64,000 nt of DNA from Halomonas sp. LR3S48 (lineage in GTDB: Bacteria > Pseudomonadota > Gammaproteobacteria > Pseudomonadales > Halomonadaceae), in assembly GCF_025725665.1 (NCBI RefSeq), contig NZ_CP107009.1:2728001-2792000 (forward strand). The letters are read 5' to 3'. The position numbers and the translations under genes were made by a program. This document shows, one piece after another, positions 44,844-54,010 of the stretch; position 1 is the stretch's first letter, and every line of letters starts with the position of its first letter. Below the pieces are notes generated by a model, which saw only the letters and a list, made by a program, of their open reading frames with translations, was not told the DNA's origin and searched no databases.

Positions 44844-46106
44844 ATGAATATCCAAATGATCCTGTCTGCCCTGCCGACGCCACTCTCCGGCAAGCCGGAA
44901 CCCGGCGCTGGCGATGGCCAGTTCGCCCTGGCGCTCAACCAAGCCGCTCAGAACACTCCCGGTCAGGCCGGCAGCACCACGTTCCCGGCCGCCTTCAGCG
45001 CCACTTCGGTCGAGGGCCTGCCGCCGCCGACCATGGCGGCACAGCAGGCACTGCTTCAGGCACTGAATGCTCACGCCGGCCAGCAGCTCGATGGCGAGGC
45101 CGGGCCTGCCCTGCCTGACGCCGGGTTGAGCGAGATCATGGCACGGCTCGCGCTGATCGAAGGCAGCCATCAGGAGCCGGCCATGGCCGACTTGCCGCCA
45201 TTACCCGGCCAGCAACCGGCTCCACCCGCTGACGAGATGGCCGTCGAGCTGAGCGAACTGCCCCAGGCTGCCGCCCTGGTGGCGACCGCCGCAGCCGAGA
45301 CTCAGCGCCCGAGCGCTGCCATTTCCGGCCTGCGCGCCGGAGGAGAGAGCGCCGCACGTCCCGACATGCCCGCCGTGCCCAACCAGGCTGTCCCTGGCAA
45401 CCCATTGACGGCTCAGTTGGCTGCGTCGGCTACGGCCGCCACCCAGCAAGCCAGTGACGACGCCACCGCGACCGCACGCCCCATGGATTTCACGACGGCC
45501 CTCGCCAAGGTTTCCACGCCACAGACCGGTGGCGAGCTGAGAGGAACGTCAACCGACGCTCCGCGTGGCAGCTTCGTGCCGGAATCCGCACCGATGGCAC
45601 CGTCCTCTGCCAGCACGACAGCGCCGGCCAATGCACCAGCCCAGCCTCCGCTCGCCCAGGCCAGTCTAGCCGCGCCGCTCCAGAGCCCGGCCTGGCCCGG
45701 CCAGTTGGGCCAGCAGCTGGTGCAGTTCGCTCGTCAAGGCGGTGAACAACAGGTCGAGATGCGTTTGAACCCAGCCGAACTTGGACCGCTTTCCGTCACC
45801 CTCAAGATGACCGAACAGGGGGCTCAGGCCCAGTTCCTGTCTGCCCATGCGCAGGTACGTCAAGTGCTCGAGCAAGCCATTCCGCAACTTCGCGAGGCGT
45901 TGGCCGAGCAGGGCATCAGCCTGGGCGAGACCTCCGTGGGAGAGCAGCGTCGGCAGGACGCCCAGGAATTCGCCGGCAATGACGGACAGCGTCGCCAGGG
46001 AGCGCAGGCACTGGCCGAAGACGAACTGGCCCAGGCGGGAGATGACATGGGCGTAGTCTCCTCCTCCACGCTTTCGCTGGATGGCCGCGTGAACCTCTAC
46101 GCTTGA
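44844..46106 (+). CDS. fliK: Flagellar hook-length control protein FliK
   Basis: FliK measures the hook and switches export from hook to filament proteins. From the ATG at 44844, with AGGAGAT seven bases upstream, it has 420 residues. The middle is a long Ala/Pro/Gln-rich ruler. The C-terminal Flg_hook domain (about 295-375) contains VEMRLNPAELGPLSVTL and LREALAEQGISLGETSVG. A second FliK-like gene lies at 12042-13349; this one is in the canonical position. Confidence 0.95.
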   Translation: MNIQMILSALPTPLSGKPEPGAGDGQFALALNQAAQNTPGQAGSTTFPAAFSATSVEGLPPPTMAAQQALLQALNAHAGQQLDGEAGPALPDAGLSEIMARLALIEGSHQEPAMADLPPLPGQQPAPPADEMAVELSELPQAAALVATAAAETQRPSAAISGLRAGGESAARPDMPAVPNQAVPGNPLTAQLAASATAATQQASDDATATARPMDFTTALAKVSTPQTGGELRGTSTDAPRGSFVPESAPMAPSSASTTAPANAPAQPPLAQASLAAPLQSPAWPGQLGQQLVQFARQGGEQQVEMRLNPAELGPLSVTLKMTEQGAQAQFLSAHAQVRQVLEQAIPQLREALAEQGISLGETSVGEQRRQDAQEFAGNDGQRRQGAQALAEDELAQAGDDMGVVSSSTLSLDGRVNLYA

Positions 46107-46217
46107 GACAAAAAGCCAAGATAAGCCCTTTCGCGCGGCTTGTTCCTGTCATCAGGGGCCGCGCGCCTTCGGCATACTCTCCTCAACGGCTAGACCAACA
46201 CTGATAAAGGCAAGGCA

Positions 46218-46694
46218 ATGGCGAAATCGACGGGTGGCTCCTCCAAGCTCCTGTGGCTGATGATACTGCTGGTACTGCTCTCCACGGCAGCTGCCGGAGC
46301 GGCCATCTACATGGTCATGAACGATCGCAACGGCGACGACGAGGGTAACCTCCAGACCCAGCAAGTCGAGCGACAGGCGCCGATCTTCGTCAAGATCGAC
46401 CCGTTCACGGTCAATCTCGCCGACGACAATTTCGGCTCGCGCCTGCTCTATGCCGGCATTTCGCTGAAGGTAGGCAACGACGAGACTCGTGAAATTCTCA
46501 ATGAGCACATGCCACAGGTCCGTAGCCGGCTGCTGATGTTGTTCTCAGGTAAGCAGGCCAGCGAGTTGACTACGCCGAATGGCAAGCGCCACTTGAGCCA
46601 AGAAGTCATCGCCATGCTTTCAGAGCCATTGACCGAGCCCCAGCCGTCCCTGGAGATCCAGGACGTGCTGTTCACCGAGTTCATCGTGCAATAA
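46218..46694 (+). CDS. fliL: Flagellar basal body-associated protein FliL
   Basis: FliL is a single-span inner-membrane protein that sits around the stator. The 158-residue product has a helix at about 12-36 and a periplasmic domain with FVKIDPFTVNLAD and LLYAGISLKVGND, ending LFTEFIVQ. The 111-bp gap after fliK is the largest in this half of the operon and could hold an internal promoter, but none is evident. Confidence 0.94.
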   Translation: MAKSTGGSSKLLWLMILLVLLSTAAAGAAIYMVMNDRNGDDEGNLQTQQVERQAPIFVKIDPFTVNLADDNFGSRLLYAGISLKVGNDETREILNEHMPQVRSRLLMLFSGKQASELTTPNGKRHLSQEVIAMLSEPLTEPQPSLEIQDVLFTEFIVQ

Positions 46695-46711
46695 ACGGGG
46701 CCCTGGCCACC

Positions 46712-47758
46712 ATGTCCCAAGACGACCTGCTGTCACAGGATGAGATCGACGCCCTGCTCAAGGGCGTCAGCGGCGACGACGAGCCCGTTGCGCGAAGCGA
46801 CGGTGACTCTCGCGTACGCCCTTATGACCCGGCAACTCAGCATCGTGTCATTCGCGAGCGCCTGCAGGCGCTGGATATCATCAACGAACGCTTCGCGCGG
46901 CATTTCCGCATGGGGCTGTTCAACCTGCTGCGCCGTAGTGCCGATATCACCGTCGACTCGGTACGCTACCTGAGCTACAGCGAGTTTTCTCGCAACGTGC
47001 CGGTACCGACCAACATCAACATCATCGGCATGAAGCCGCTGCGCGGGTCGGCCCTGATCGTGTTCCCGCCCAACCTGGTATTCATGGTGGTGGATAACCT
47101 GTTCGGCGGCGACGGACGCTTCCTGACCAAGTCGGAAGGACGGGAGTTCACCAACACCGAGCAGCGCATCATCCAGCGCCTGCTGCAGTTGGCCATCGAC
47201 GCCTACGAGGAGTCGTGGAAATCGGTTTACCCGCTGCAGATCAGCTACCTGCGCTCGGAAATGCAGTCGAAGTTCGCCAACATCACCAACTCGCCCAACG
47301 AGATCGTGGTAAACACGAACTTCAACATCGAGGTCGGCAATCTTTCCAGCAGCTTCCAGATCTGCATTCCCTACTTGATGGTCGAGCCCCTGCGGGATCT
47401 GCTGGCCAACCCGTTGAACGATGGCCATCACGATCAGGATGGTTCCTGGACCAAGCGCATGGCGGGCGAACTGCGTCGCTCCGAAGTGGAGCTGGTCGCC
47501 AACTTTGCCGACGTCCCCACCCGGATTGCCCATGTCATGGCGCTCAAGGTGGGCGACGTCCTCCCTCTCGAGCTACCCGAGACGGTCACCGCCAGCGTCG
47601 ACGGCGTGCCGGTGATGGAGTGCGACTACGGTAGCCAGCACGAGCAACGCGCGCTGCGTGTCATCCGCATCATCGACCATGGTGCACAGAATCCGGTGTC
47701 AAAAGACGCCTTCATCAAGGGCGCAGCGCCTCAAGCCAAGGACTTCAAGCATGACTGA
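46712..47758 (+). CDS. fliM: Flagellar motor switch protein FliM
   Basis: FliM is the C-ring protein that receives phospho-CheY. The N-terminal CheY-binding motif LSQDEIDALLKGV is at about 6-18. The FliG-binding middle domain (GMKPLRGSALIVFPPNLVF, with VDNLFGGDG) and the FliN-like C-terminal domain follow. The length of 348 residues is slightly above E. coli. It overlaps fliN by eight bases. Confidence 0.97.
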   Translation: MSQDDLLSQDEIDALLKGVSGDDEPVARSDGDSRVRPYDPATQHRVIRERLQALDIINERFARHFRMGLFNLLRRSADITVDSVRYLSYSEFSRNVPVPTNINIIGMKPLRGSALIVFPPNLVFMVVDNLFGGDGRFLTKSEGREFTNTEQRIIQRLLQLAIDAYEESWKSVYPLQISYLRSEMQSKFANITNSPNEIVVNTNFNIEVGNLSSSFQICIPYLMVEPLRDLLANPLNDGHHDQDGSWTKRMAGELRRSEVELVANFADVPTRIAHVMALKVGDVLPLELPETVTASVDGVPVMECDYGSQHEQRALRVIRIIDHGAQNPVSKDAFIKGAAPQAKDFKHD

Positions 47759-48317
47759 TCCCAAGAAACCCGATCAGAACGTTTCCGACGACGACTGGGC
47801 CTCGGCCATGTCCGAGCAGCATGACAACGAACCTGCGGCCGACGACGACCCCTGGGCCGAAGCCATGGCCGAGCAGGAAGCGGCCGAATCCGCTCCCAGC
47901 GCCGAGGACGATCCCTGGGCCGAAGCCCTGGCCGAGCAGGAAGCCGTTGAAGCCGCGGCCGACGAGCCCACGGCAAGCGCGCCCGCCCCTGCGCCCCAAT
48001 CGGCCGGCGATCGCGTGTTCCGCCCGCTCGACAAGGGCAAGGAAGGCGGTACCGCCCGCGATCTCGAAATGATCATGGACATCCCGGTCAAGCTGACCGT
48101 AGAGCTGGGCCGGACCAAGCTGACCATCAAGCAGTTGCTGGAGCTGACCCAGGGCTCCGTCGTCGAACTCGACGGCCTGGCCGGCGAACCGATGGACATC
48201 CTGATCAACGGCTACCTGATCGCCCAGGGAGAAGTCGTCGTCGTCGACGACAAGTACGGAATCCGCATCACCGAGATCATCACCCCCTCCGAGCGGGTGC
48301 AGAAACTCAACCGATGA
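47751..48317 (+). CDS. fliN: Flagellar motor switch protein FliN with repeated acidic N-terminus
   Basis: FliN builds the base of the C ring and binds FliH. From the ATG at 47751 it has 188 residues, against 137 in E. coli. The C-terminal 80 residues are the standard domain (MDIPVKLTVELGRTKLTIKQ, GEPMDILINGYLIAQGEVVV). The extra length is an acidic N-terminal region with DDPWAEA(M/L)AEQEA repeated twice at a 21-residue period, preceded by a degenerate copy (DDDWASAMSEQ). Confidence 0.96.
   Translation: MTDPKKPDQNVSDDDWASAMSEQHDNEPAADDDPWAEAMAEQEAAESAPSAEDDPWAEALAEQEAVEAAADEPTASAPAPAPQSAGDRVFRPLDKGKEGGTARDLEMIMDIPVKLTVELGRTKLTIKQLLELTQGSVVELDGLAGEPMDILINGYLIAQGEVVVVDDKYGIRITEIITPSERVQKLNR
47841..47963 (+). 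repeat. 63-bp tandem repeat in fliN
   Basis: Two in-frame units with a 63-bp period code for the acidic Trp-containing repeat, and a partial third lies just before them. Confidence 0.75.
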
Positions 48318-48751
48318 GCAATACCGCTTCTTCCGAAACCGCTTCGGGGCTCGAGTCGCTCGCCGTCGGTGGCGATGCCCTGGTGGGCATGGCCACCCTC
48401 GGCAAGACCGCCGCGGCCCTGGCGCTGGTCATCGCCATCATCTTTGTCTGCACGGCGCTTCTGCGACGCTGGAACCCCCAGAAGCGCGCGGCTGGCGGCC
48501 ATCTGCAGGTCATCGGCAGCGCCGCCTTGGGCAACCGCGAGCGGGTGGTGATCGTCGAGGTCGAAGGCACCTGGTTGGTGCTGGGTGTCGGCGGCGGCCA
48601 GGTCAACAAGCTGCACGAACTAAAAGCCCCCGTCGAGTCAGGAGAGAATGCTCCGCACTCGGCACCCGAGGGTGAGCGATTCGCGGCTCGCTTCGCACGT
48701 GCACTCAAGCAGAATGCCGGCCTGGGCGGTCGCGGGCGGGGAGATGCATGA
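48314..48751 (+). CDS. fliO: Flagellar export gate assembly protein FliO
   Basis: FliO helps assemble the FliP-FliR export gate. The 145-residue protein has one helix (about 36-54, [15 protein letters not shown]) and a short cytoplasmic FliO domain ([24 protein letters not shown]). It overlaps both fliN and fliP by four bases. Confidence 0.93.
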   Translation: MSNTASSETASGLESLAVGGDALVGMATLGKTAAALALVIAIIFVCTALLRRWNPQKRAAGGHLQVIGSAALGNRERVVIVEVEGTWLVLGVGGGQVNKLHELKAPVESGENAPHSAPEGERFAARFARALKQNAGLGGRGRGDA

Positions 48752-49509
48752 TCGATTCCGCTCGCTCGCTGCGCCTGCTCGCCCTGCTTGTCGCGCTGGT
48801 TCTTGCCCTGCTGCCACTGGGTGCCCATGCCCAGCAGATTCCCGGCATCGTCAGCCAGCCCCTGGAGGACGGTGGACAGCAGTGGTCGATCCAGCTGCAA
48901 ACCCTGCTGCTGCTGAGCTCGCTGGCTTTCCTGCCGGCGGCGCTGCTGATGATGACCAGCTTCACTCGCATCATCATCGTACTCAGCCTGCTGCGTACCG
49001 CCCTTGGTACCCAGGCCACGCCGCCCAACCAAGTACTGCTGGGCCTGGCCCTGTTCCTGACCTTCTTCGTGATGTCGCCGGTTATCGGCATGGTCTACGA
49101 ATCCGCCTGGGTACCGCTGACCGCCGACGAGATCAACTTCGACGAGTTCCTGCAACTGGCCCAGCAGCCCTTCCGCGAGTTCATGCTGGCCCAGACCCGC
49201 GAACCCGACCTGGCGCTGTTTGCGCGCCTGGCCGAGGTCGGTCCCATGCAGGGCCCCGAGGATGTGCCACTGCGCATCCTGGTGCCCTCCTTCGTCACCA
49301 GTGAACTGAAGACGGCGTTCCAGATCGGTTTCACCATCTTCATTCCGTTCCTGATCATCGACCTCGTGGTAGCCAGTACGCTGATGTCGCTGGGCATGAT
49401 GATGGTGCCGCCGGCGACGATCTCACTGCCGTTCAAGCTGATGCTGTTCGTGCTGGTGGACGGCTGGCAGCTGATCATCGGCTCGCTGGCGGAAAGTTTC
49501 TTCATCTAG
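48748..49509 (+). CDS. fliP: Flagellar export gate protein FliP
   Basis: FliP forms the pentameric core of the export gate. The 253-residue protein begins with a cleavable signal peptide (LPLGAHAQ) and has four hydrophobic segments. Conserved stretches include [29 protein letters not shown] and the C-terminal [20 protein letters not shown]. Confidence 0.98.
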   Translation: MIDSARSLRLLALLVALVLALLPLGAHAQQIPGIVSQPLEDGGQQWSIQLQTLLLLSSLAFLPAALLMMTSFTRIIIVLSLLRTALGTQATPPNQVLLGLALFLTFFVMSPVIGMVYESAWVPLTADEINFDEFLQLAQQPFREFMLAQTREPDLALFARLAEVGPMQGPEDVPLRILVPSFVTSELKTAFQIGFTIFIPFLIIDLVVASTLMSLGMMMVPPATISLPFKLMLFVLVDGWQLIIGSLAESFFI

Positions 49510-49551
49510 GCCGACGTAACAAGACCGAGCCAGGCTCGGCGAGGAGTCGAT

Positions 49552-49821
49552 ATGACACCGGAAATGGTCATGAGCATTGCCTACCAGGGCATGCGCGTCA
49601 CGCTGTTCCTGGCCGGTCCGCTGCTGATCACCGCGCTGCTGACCGGCCTGATCGTGAGCCTGTTCCAGGCCGCCACCCAGATCAACGAGATGACGCTTTC
49701 CTTCATCCCCAAGATCCTCGGTGTATTCACCGTACTGGTTCTCGCCGGCCCGTGGTTGATCGGCCTGATCGTCGACTTCACCCGCAACCTCTTCACCAGC
49801 ATACCCAGCATGTTGATGTGA
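49552..49821 (+). CDS. fliQ: Flagellar export gate protein FliQ
   Basis: FliQ has 89 residues, two transmembrane hairpin helices, and the conserved LFQAATQINEMTLSFIPKI between them. Four copies surround FliP-FliR in the gate. Confidence 0.97.
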   Translation: MTPEMVMSIAYQGMRVTLFLAGPLLITALLTGLIVSLFQAATQINEMTLSFIPKILGVFTVLVLAGPWLIGLIVDFTRNLFTSIPSMLM

Positions 49822-49846
49822 GCCACACTCTTGAGGTGAGCTACGC

Positions 49847-50638
49847 ATGGTCGAGGTGACCTTCGCCCAGCTTCACGGCTGGCTGGTAGTGCTGCTGTGG
49901 CCCTTCGTGCGGCTGCTTGCCTTCTTTTCCGCCGCCCCGCTGTGGGGCCACTCCAGCGTACCCAGGCAGGCCAAGATCGGGCTGGCGTTCCTCATTACCG
50001 TTGTCATCGCGCCGGTGCTGCCGCCCATGCCCGACGTGCCGATCATGTCCTGGGCAGGGTTCGGCATCATGGTGGAGCAGATGCTGATCGGCATCGCCAT
50101 GGGCTTGGTGATGCATGTGACCTTCGCCGTGGTGCAGGCTGCGGGCGAGTTCATCGGCCTGCAGATGGGCCTGGCCTTCGCCACGTTCTTCGACTCCGGC
50201 AGTGGCACCAATACCATGATCCTCTCTCGGGTGTTCTACATGATCACCCTGCTACTGTTCCTCGCCCTGGGCGGACACCTGATGGTGCTGGAAGCGTTGG
50301 TCACGAGCTTCCATGGCTTGCCTATCGGCATTGGCTCCTTCAACCCTGAGGCCTTCGAGATGCTGGTGCGCTACGGCGGCACCATCTTCGTGGCGGGCAT
50401 GTCGCTGGCATTACCGCTGGTGGGCTCGCTCTTGATCATCAACCTGGCGATGGGCATCCTCAATCGCTCGGCCCCACAGTTGACGGTCTTCAACATCGGT
50501 TTCCCCATGACCCTTACCATCGGCCTCGTGCTGCTGATGGTACTGATGACCGACATGTCACGTTTCCTGCAACGGTTGTTCAGCAACGGCATTCAGTTCC
50601 TCTTCTCTCTCATCGAGGCGCTGGCCCCTCTTACCTGA
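49847..50638 (+). CDS. fliR: Flagellar export gate protein FliR
   Basis: FliR completes the FliPQR gate. The 263-residue protein is nearly all membrane helices, with the conserved AAPLWGHSSVPRQAKIGLAF and GEFIGLQMGLAFATFFD segments. It is the last gene of the fliF-R operon; flhB and flhA, which often follow elsewhere, are not here. Confidence 0.97.
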   Translation: MVEVTFAQLHGWLVVLLWPFVRLLAFFSAAPLWGHSSVPRQAKIGLAFLITVVIAPVLPPMPDVPIMSWAGFGIMVEQMLIGIAMGLVMHVTFAVVQAAGEFIGLQMGLAFATFFDSGSGTNTMILSRVFYMITLLLFLALGGHLMVLEALVTSFHGLPIGIGSFNPEAFEMLVRYGGTIFVAGMSLALPLVGSLLIINLAMGILNRSAPQLTVFNIGFPMTLTIGLVLLMVLMTDMSRFLQRLFSNGIQFLFSLIEALAPLT

Positions 50639-50648
50639 GGCAAAAAAA

Positions 50649-50672
50649 GCCGCTCCGGCAAGCCGGAACGGC
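50649..50672 (-). terminator. Intrinsic terminator after flgKL, between fliR and flgL
   Basis: An 11-bp stem with one mismatch and a two-base loop is followed on the minus strand by a run of seven T. This is the strongest terminator in the window. It may also stop fliR read-through on the plus strand. Confidence 0.85.
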
Positions 50673-50755
50673 GAAAGAGACCCCATGGGTTTTGCACCTA
50701 TGAGGTCTGCAGGGAAACGTCAAACTTCAGGAGCGCGGCATCCCTGCCGATGAGC

Positions 50756-52018
50756 TCACAGATAATTGAACAGCGACAACCCCTTGACGTCGACGAAGGC
50801 CTTCTGCGCTGCCTGCAGCCCCACCTGACGCAGGCTGTACTCGGCGATTGCCTCGCTGTAATCGAGGTCGACCAGGTCGGAAAGGGTCTGCTCGTAGTTC
50901 GTCATGCGGTTGCCGCCGACGGCATCGATGACCTCCAGCTCATTGAGGCGCGCGCCCATGGAGGCACGTACGGTCAGGACGTTGTCGAGGCTGTTGTCGA
51001 GCTCACGCATGGCGGTGCGGAACGTATTGCGAAGCTCGGCCTTCTCGGCCGGAGTAGCGGCCGGGTTCTCGAGTACGTTGAGCGCCTTTTCCAATGTCTT
51101 GAAGAGGTCGTGGTTCATCTCGTCGGCAGTCGCAAACCTGACGCCATCACCATCTTCCGGTATGCCCTGCAGTTCGAGCCGTAACCCCCCGACGTTAATC
51201 GCCTGCCCGGCCGGGTCATAAGCCTCGTCGTTCTGGGCCGGCACCGTATCGACCCAGTCGCCATTGTCGTCCTGCATCTTCACGGTATACGTATGCGTGA
51301 CGCCATCGCTGGAGAAATCAACGCGAAACGCACGGCCATGATCCGGGTCGGAGTTATTGACCACTTGCGGACCGGAGAAGGTGACACTGCCCCCGTTTTT
51401 CCCGCCGATCACGCCATTCGCATCGAGCTTTCCTGCTTCGGCCAAGTAACCGGCACCACTCGCGACACTATTGAAGATACGGGCTCCATTGTCCGTAATC
51501 TTCATCTCGCGTGAGGCGTCGACACGCTGAGCTCGCGCATTGGTGTCGCCTACGTAGTTGACACCGTTACCGTCACGTACAAAGGGAGAACTCGAATCCT
51601 GATAGCCGCCAAACAGGTAGCGCCCGTTGCCATCGGTGGCATTGGCCTGACCGAGCAGTGTCTCGTAGATACCGCGCAGCTCCGATGCCACGGACTGCCG
51701 GTCGGCATCGTTCAGGGTGTCGCTCGATGCCTGTACCAGCAGCGTCTTGGCGCTGGTGATACCGTCGCTGACGCTGTTGATCACGCTCTCGGCCTGGGCC
51801 AGCGAGTTGCGCGCCGACACCCGTGCATCGGCGAACTGCTGGGTCACCGCCTTGGCTTGTGAGACGCCGACCGCCCGCGAGGCCGCCTGCGGGTCGTCGG
51901 AGGGATTCACCACGCGTCGACCGCTGGCGAGTTGCTGCCCAACCTTGAGGAAGTCGCTCTGTTGGCGGTTCATGGATGCCACGCTCTGATCGAACATGGT
52001 CACGGTGCTGATACGCAT
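50756..52018 (-). CDS. flgL: Hook-filament junction protein FlgL
   Basis: FlgL is the second junction protein between hook and filament. The 420-residue protein has flagellin-like ends (MRISTVTMFDQSVASMNRQQ, SLRQVGLQAAQKAFVDVKGLSLFNYL). It is 20 bp after flgK and is expected to be on the same FliA-driven transcript. It is longer than E. coli FlgL (317) through the variable middle. Confidence 0.96.
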   Translation of the reverse strand: MRISTVTMFDQSVASMNRQQSDFLKVGQQLASGRRVVNPSDDPQAASRAVGVSQAKAVTQQFADARVSARNSLAQAESVINSVSDGITSAKTLLVQASSDTLNDADRQSVASELRGIYETLLGQANATDGNGRYLFGGYQDSSSPFVRDGNGVNYVGDTNARAQRVDASREMKITDNGARIFNSVASGAGYLAEAGKLDANGVIGGKNGGSVTFSGPQVVNNSDPDHGRAFRVDFSSDGVTHTYTVKMQDDNGDWVDTVPAQNDEAYDPAGQAINVGGLRLELQGIPEDGDGVRFATADEMNHDLFKTLEKALNVLENPAATPAEKAELRNTFRTAMRELDNSLDNVLTVRASMGARLNELEVIDAVGGNRMTNYEQTLSDLVDLDYSEAIAEYSLRQVGLQAAQKAFVDVKGLSLFNYL

Positions 52019-52038
52019 CGTACTGGACTCCCTGAAGA

Positions 52039-53949
52039 TCAGTTACGCAAGCCGAGGATGGTGTCGAATACCGTGGAAGCGGTATCGATGACCCGGGCGT
52101 TGGCCATGTAAAATTGCTGGTAGCGAATCAGATTGGCCGCTTCCTCGTCCAGATTGACGCCGGATTCGGATTGCTGAACAGCCTTGAGCTGATCGGTGAG
52201 CCCCTGGCGGGCATCGAGATTGACCTTGACGATGTTGGTGCGGTTGCCCACGTCGCTGACCATGCCGGCATAGGCCTGGCTGAACGAAGAGCGACCGGCC
52301 ACCAATGCCTCGCTCTGCAGGTTCTGCAGGGCCAGGGCATTACGGTTGTCGCCGGTACCGGAAGCAGCGACCGAGAGCGAAAGGCTCGCATCCTGCCCCT
52401 CCGCCGGCACCTCTTTCACCACGAACTCGATACCATCGATGGCGATACGATCCCCGGCCACGACTCCGACGGCAGGATCGTACGCTTCGCCGTTGACCGT
52501 GAAATCATTCGGGTCCGCCGGGGCGGAGACGGTCGTCAGGCCCGCTGCGGTGGATAGAGTGAAGGTATGGGCATTGGCGTCGGTAAAAGCGCCCGACTCG
52601 GCTCTCAGGCCGGAAACGCTGAGATTTCCCGATGAGGCGACGAAGCTGCCCGCCGCTATCTTGTCCAGATCGTTGATCCGGGATTCGAAACTGGCCCCTG
52701 CGCGACGCACCGGCTGCACTTCGAAGCGGTCGCCGTTGGCTGGCTGGCCGCTGAACTCCAGCGTAATACCACCGAAACTCAGCACACTGCCTTCCCAACT
52801 GACCTCATCGGCCGGCACCGCCTGTCCATTGTCCTTGCGAATCACCTGGGGGGGGTCGCCCGGGTTGCCAAAGCGCACCGTATAGTCGGTCGCACGCAGC
52901 TTGTCGATATTCACCACGTCGAAGCTCGTACCAACGATCTCCTGGCCTCCGGTGTTACGCGCTAGAGAGTAGGCCTGGGGCTGGCCGATGGAGAAAAAGT
53001 CCGCGCCTTGGTTGCCATCGAGATCCTGTCCCAGGCGATGCTGCTCGTTGAAACCGATCGTCAACGATACGGCCAGTTGACCGATCTGGTTCTGGGTCTT
53101 GTCCAGCGTTTCCGCACGGAAGGTCATCAGACCGCCAAGGGTGCCGCCCTTGACAGTATTCTCCGGCAACGCCACCAGGTTGCCACCGGAATCACGATAG
53201 CCCAGCACGGTACGCTGCGGATCATTGGGGGCATCCATCGCCTCCAGGCGATAGTGATTGGTGCCGGAAACCAGCGGCTGGCCGTTGGGCAAGCTGATGT
53301 TGTAGCTCTTGCCGTCCTGGATATCGAGGCGAATGTCCATACGCTCGCTGAGTTCGGCCACCAATTTGTCGCGCTGGTTGAGCAGGCTGTTGGGCGCCTC
53401 ACCGCTGCGTGCACGAGCCAAGGCAATCTCGCGATTGAGGGTCGCGAGTTGCTCGGTCATGTTGTTGACCTGGGTGACTTCATCCTTGATCTGACCATTG
53501 ATGCCCTCCTGCATGTCCTGCAGGTAGCTGTCGAAGGCACGGAACTGGGCGGTCATGGTATCGGCGGTGCCGAGTACGCCCTGACGGGCCGCCGGGTCGG
53601 AAGGCGCACCGGCGAGGTCTTCCAGCGACGAGAAGAATTTCTGCATCAGCGGCGACAGGCCCGCGTCACGGTCGGCCAGCAGATTGTCGATCTGACTGAT
53701 CTGGTTCTCGTAGGTCTTCAGCGCACTGGAGGAACTGGTCGCGGCGTTTAGCTGCGCGGCCACGTACTGGTTGAACTGGCGCTGAATGTCATTGACCTGT
53801 ACGCCGGCATCGGCGCGGCTTTGGCCGAGAATCGTCAGTTCCCGATTGTAGCCGGGCGTATAGACGTTACTGATGTTGTTGCTGGTGGTGTTCAGCGCGT
53901 TCTGCGCGGCATTCAAGCCACTCAGGCCGACGGAAAAAATGGTACTCAT
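52039..53949 (-). CDS. flgK: Hook-filament junction protein FlgK
   Basis: FlgK (HAP1) is the first junction protein. From the ATG at 53947-53949 it has 636 residues, beginning MSTIFSVGLSGLNAAQNALN with NNISNVYTPGYNR, and ends DTASTVFDTILGLRN. An upstream in-frame start seven codons earlier lies inside the leader. Its FliA promoter at 53979-54005 sits directly beyond the flgJ stop, so it can be expressed late and separately from flgB-J. Confidence 0.97.
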   Translation of the reverse strand: MSTIFSVGLSGLNAAQNALNTTSNNISNVYTPGYNRELTILGQSRADAGVQVNDIQRQFNQYVAAQLNAATSSSSALKTYENQISQIDNLLADRDAGLSPLMQKFFSSLEDLAGAPSDPAARQGVLGTADTMTAQFRAFDSYLQDMQEGINGQIKDEVTQVNNMTEQLATLNREIALARARSGEAPNSLLNQRDKLVAELSERMDIRLDIQDGKSYNISLPNGQPLVSGTNHYRLEAMDAPNDPQRTVLGYRDSGGNLVALPENTVKGGTLGGLMTFRAETLDKTQNQIGQLAVSLTIGFNEQHRLGQDLDGNQGADFFSIGQPQAYSLARNTGGQEIVGTSFDVVNIDKLRATDYTVRFGNPGDPPQVIRKDNGQAVPADEVSWEGSVLSFGGITLEFSGQPANGDRFEVQPVRRAGASFESRINDLDKIAAGSFVASSGNLSVSGLRAESGAFTDANAHTFTLSTAAGLTTVSAPADPNDFTVNGEAYDPAVGVVAGDRIAIDGIEFVVKEVPAEGQDASLSLSVAASGTGDNRNALALQNLQSEALVAGRSSFSQAYAGMVSDVGNRTNIVKVNLDARQGLTDQLKAVQQSESGVNLDEEAANLIRYQQFYMANARVIDTASTVFDTILGLRN

Positions 53950-53978
53950 CGTGTCGTTTCCTTTCGCCAATGCCTTTG

Positions 53979-54005
53979 ATATCGGCCCGTCAGGTCAGAA
54001 CTTTA
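53979..54005 (-). promoter_or_regulatory. FliA (sigma-28) promoter for flgKL
   Basis: TAAAGTTC, 11 bases, then GCCGATAT on the minus strand, just 5 bp beyond the flgJ stop codon. Confidence 0.86.
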
Positions 54006-54010
54006 ATCAT

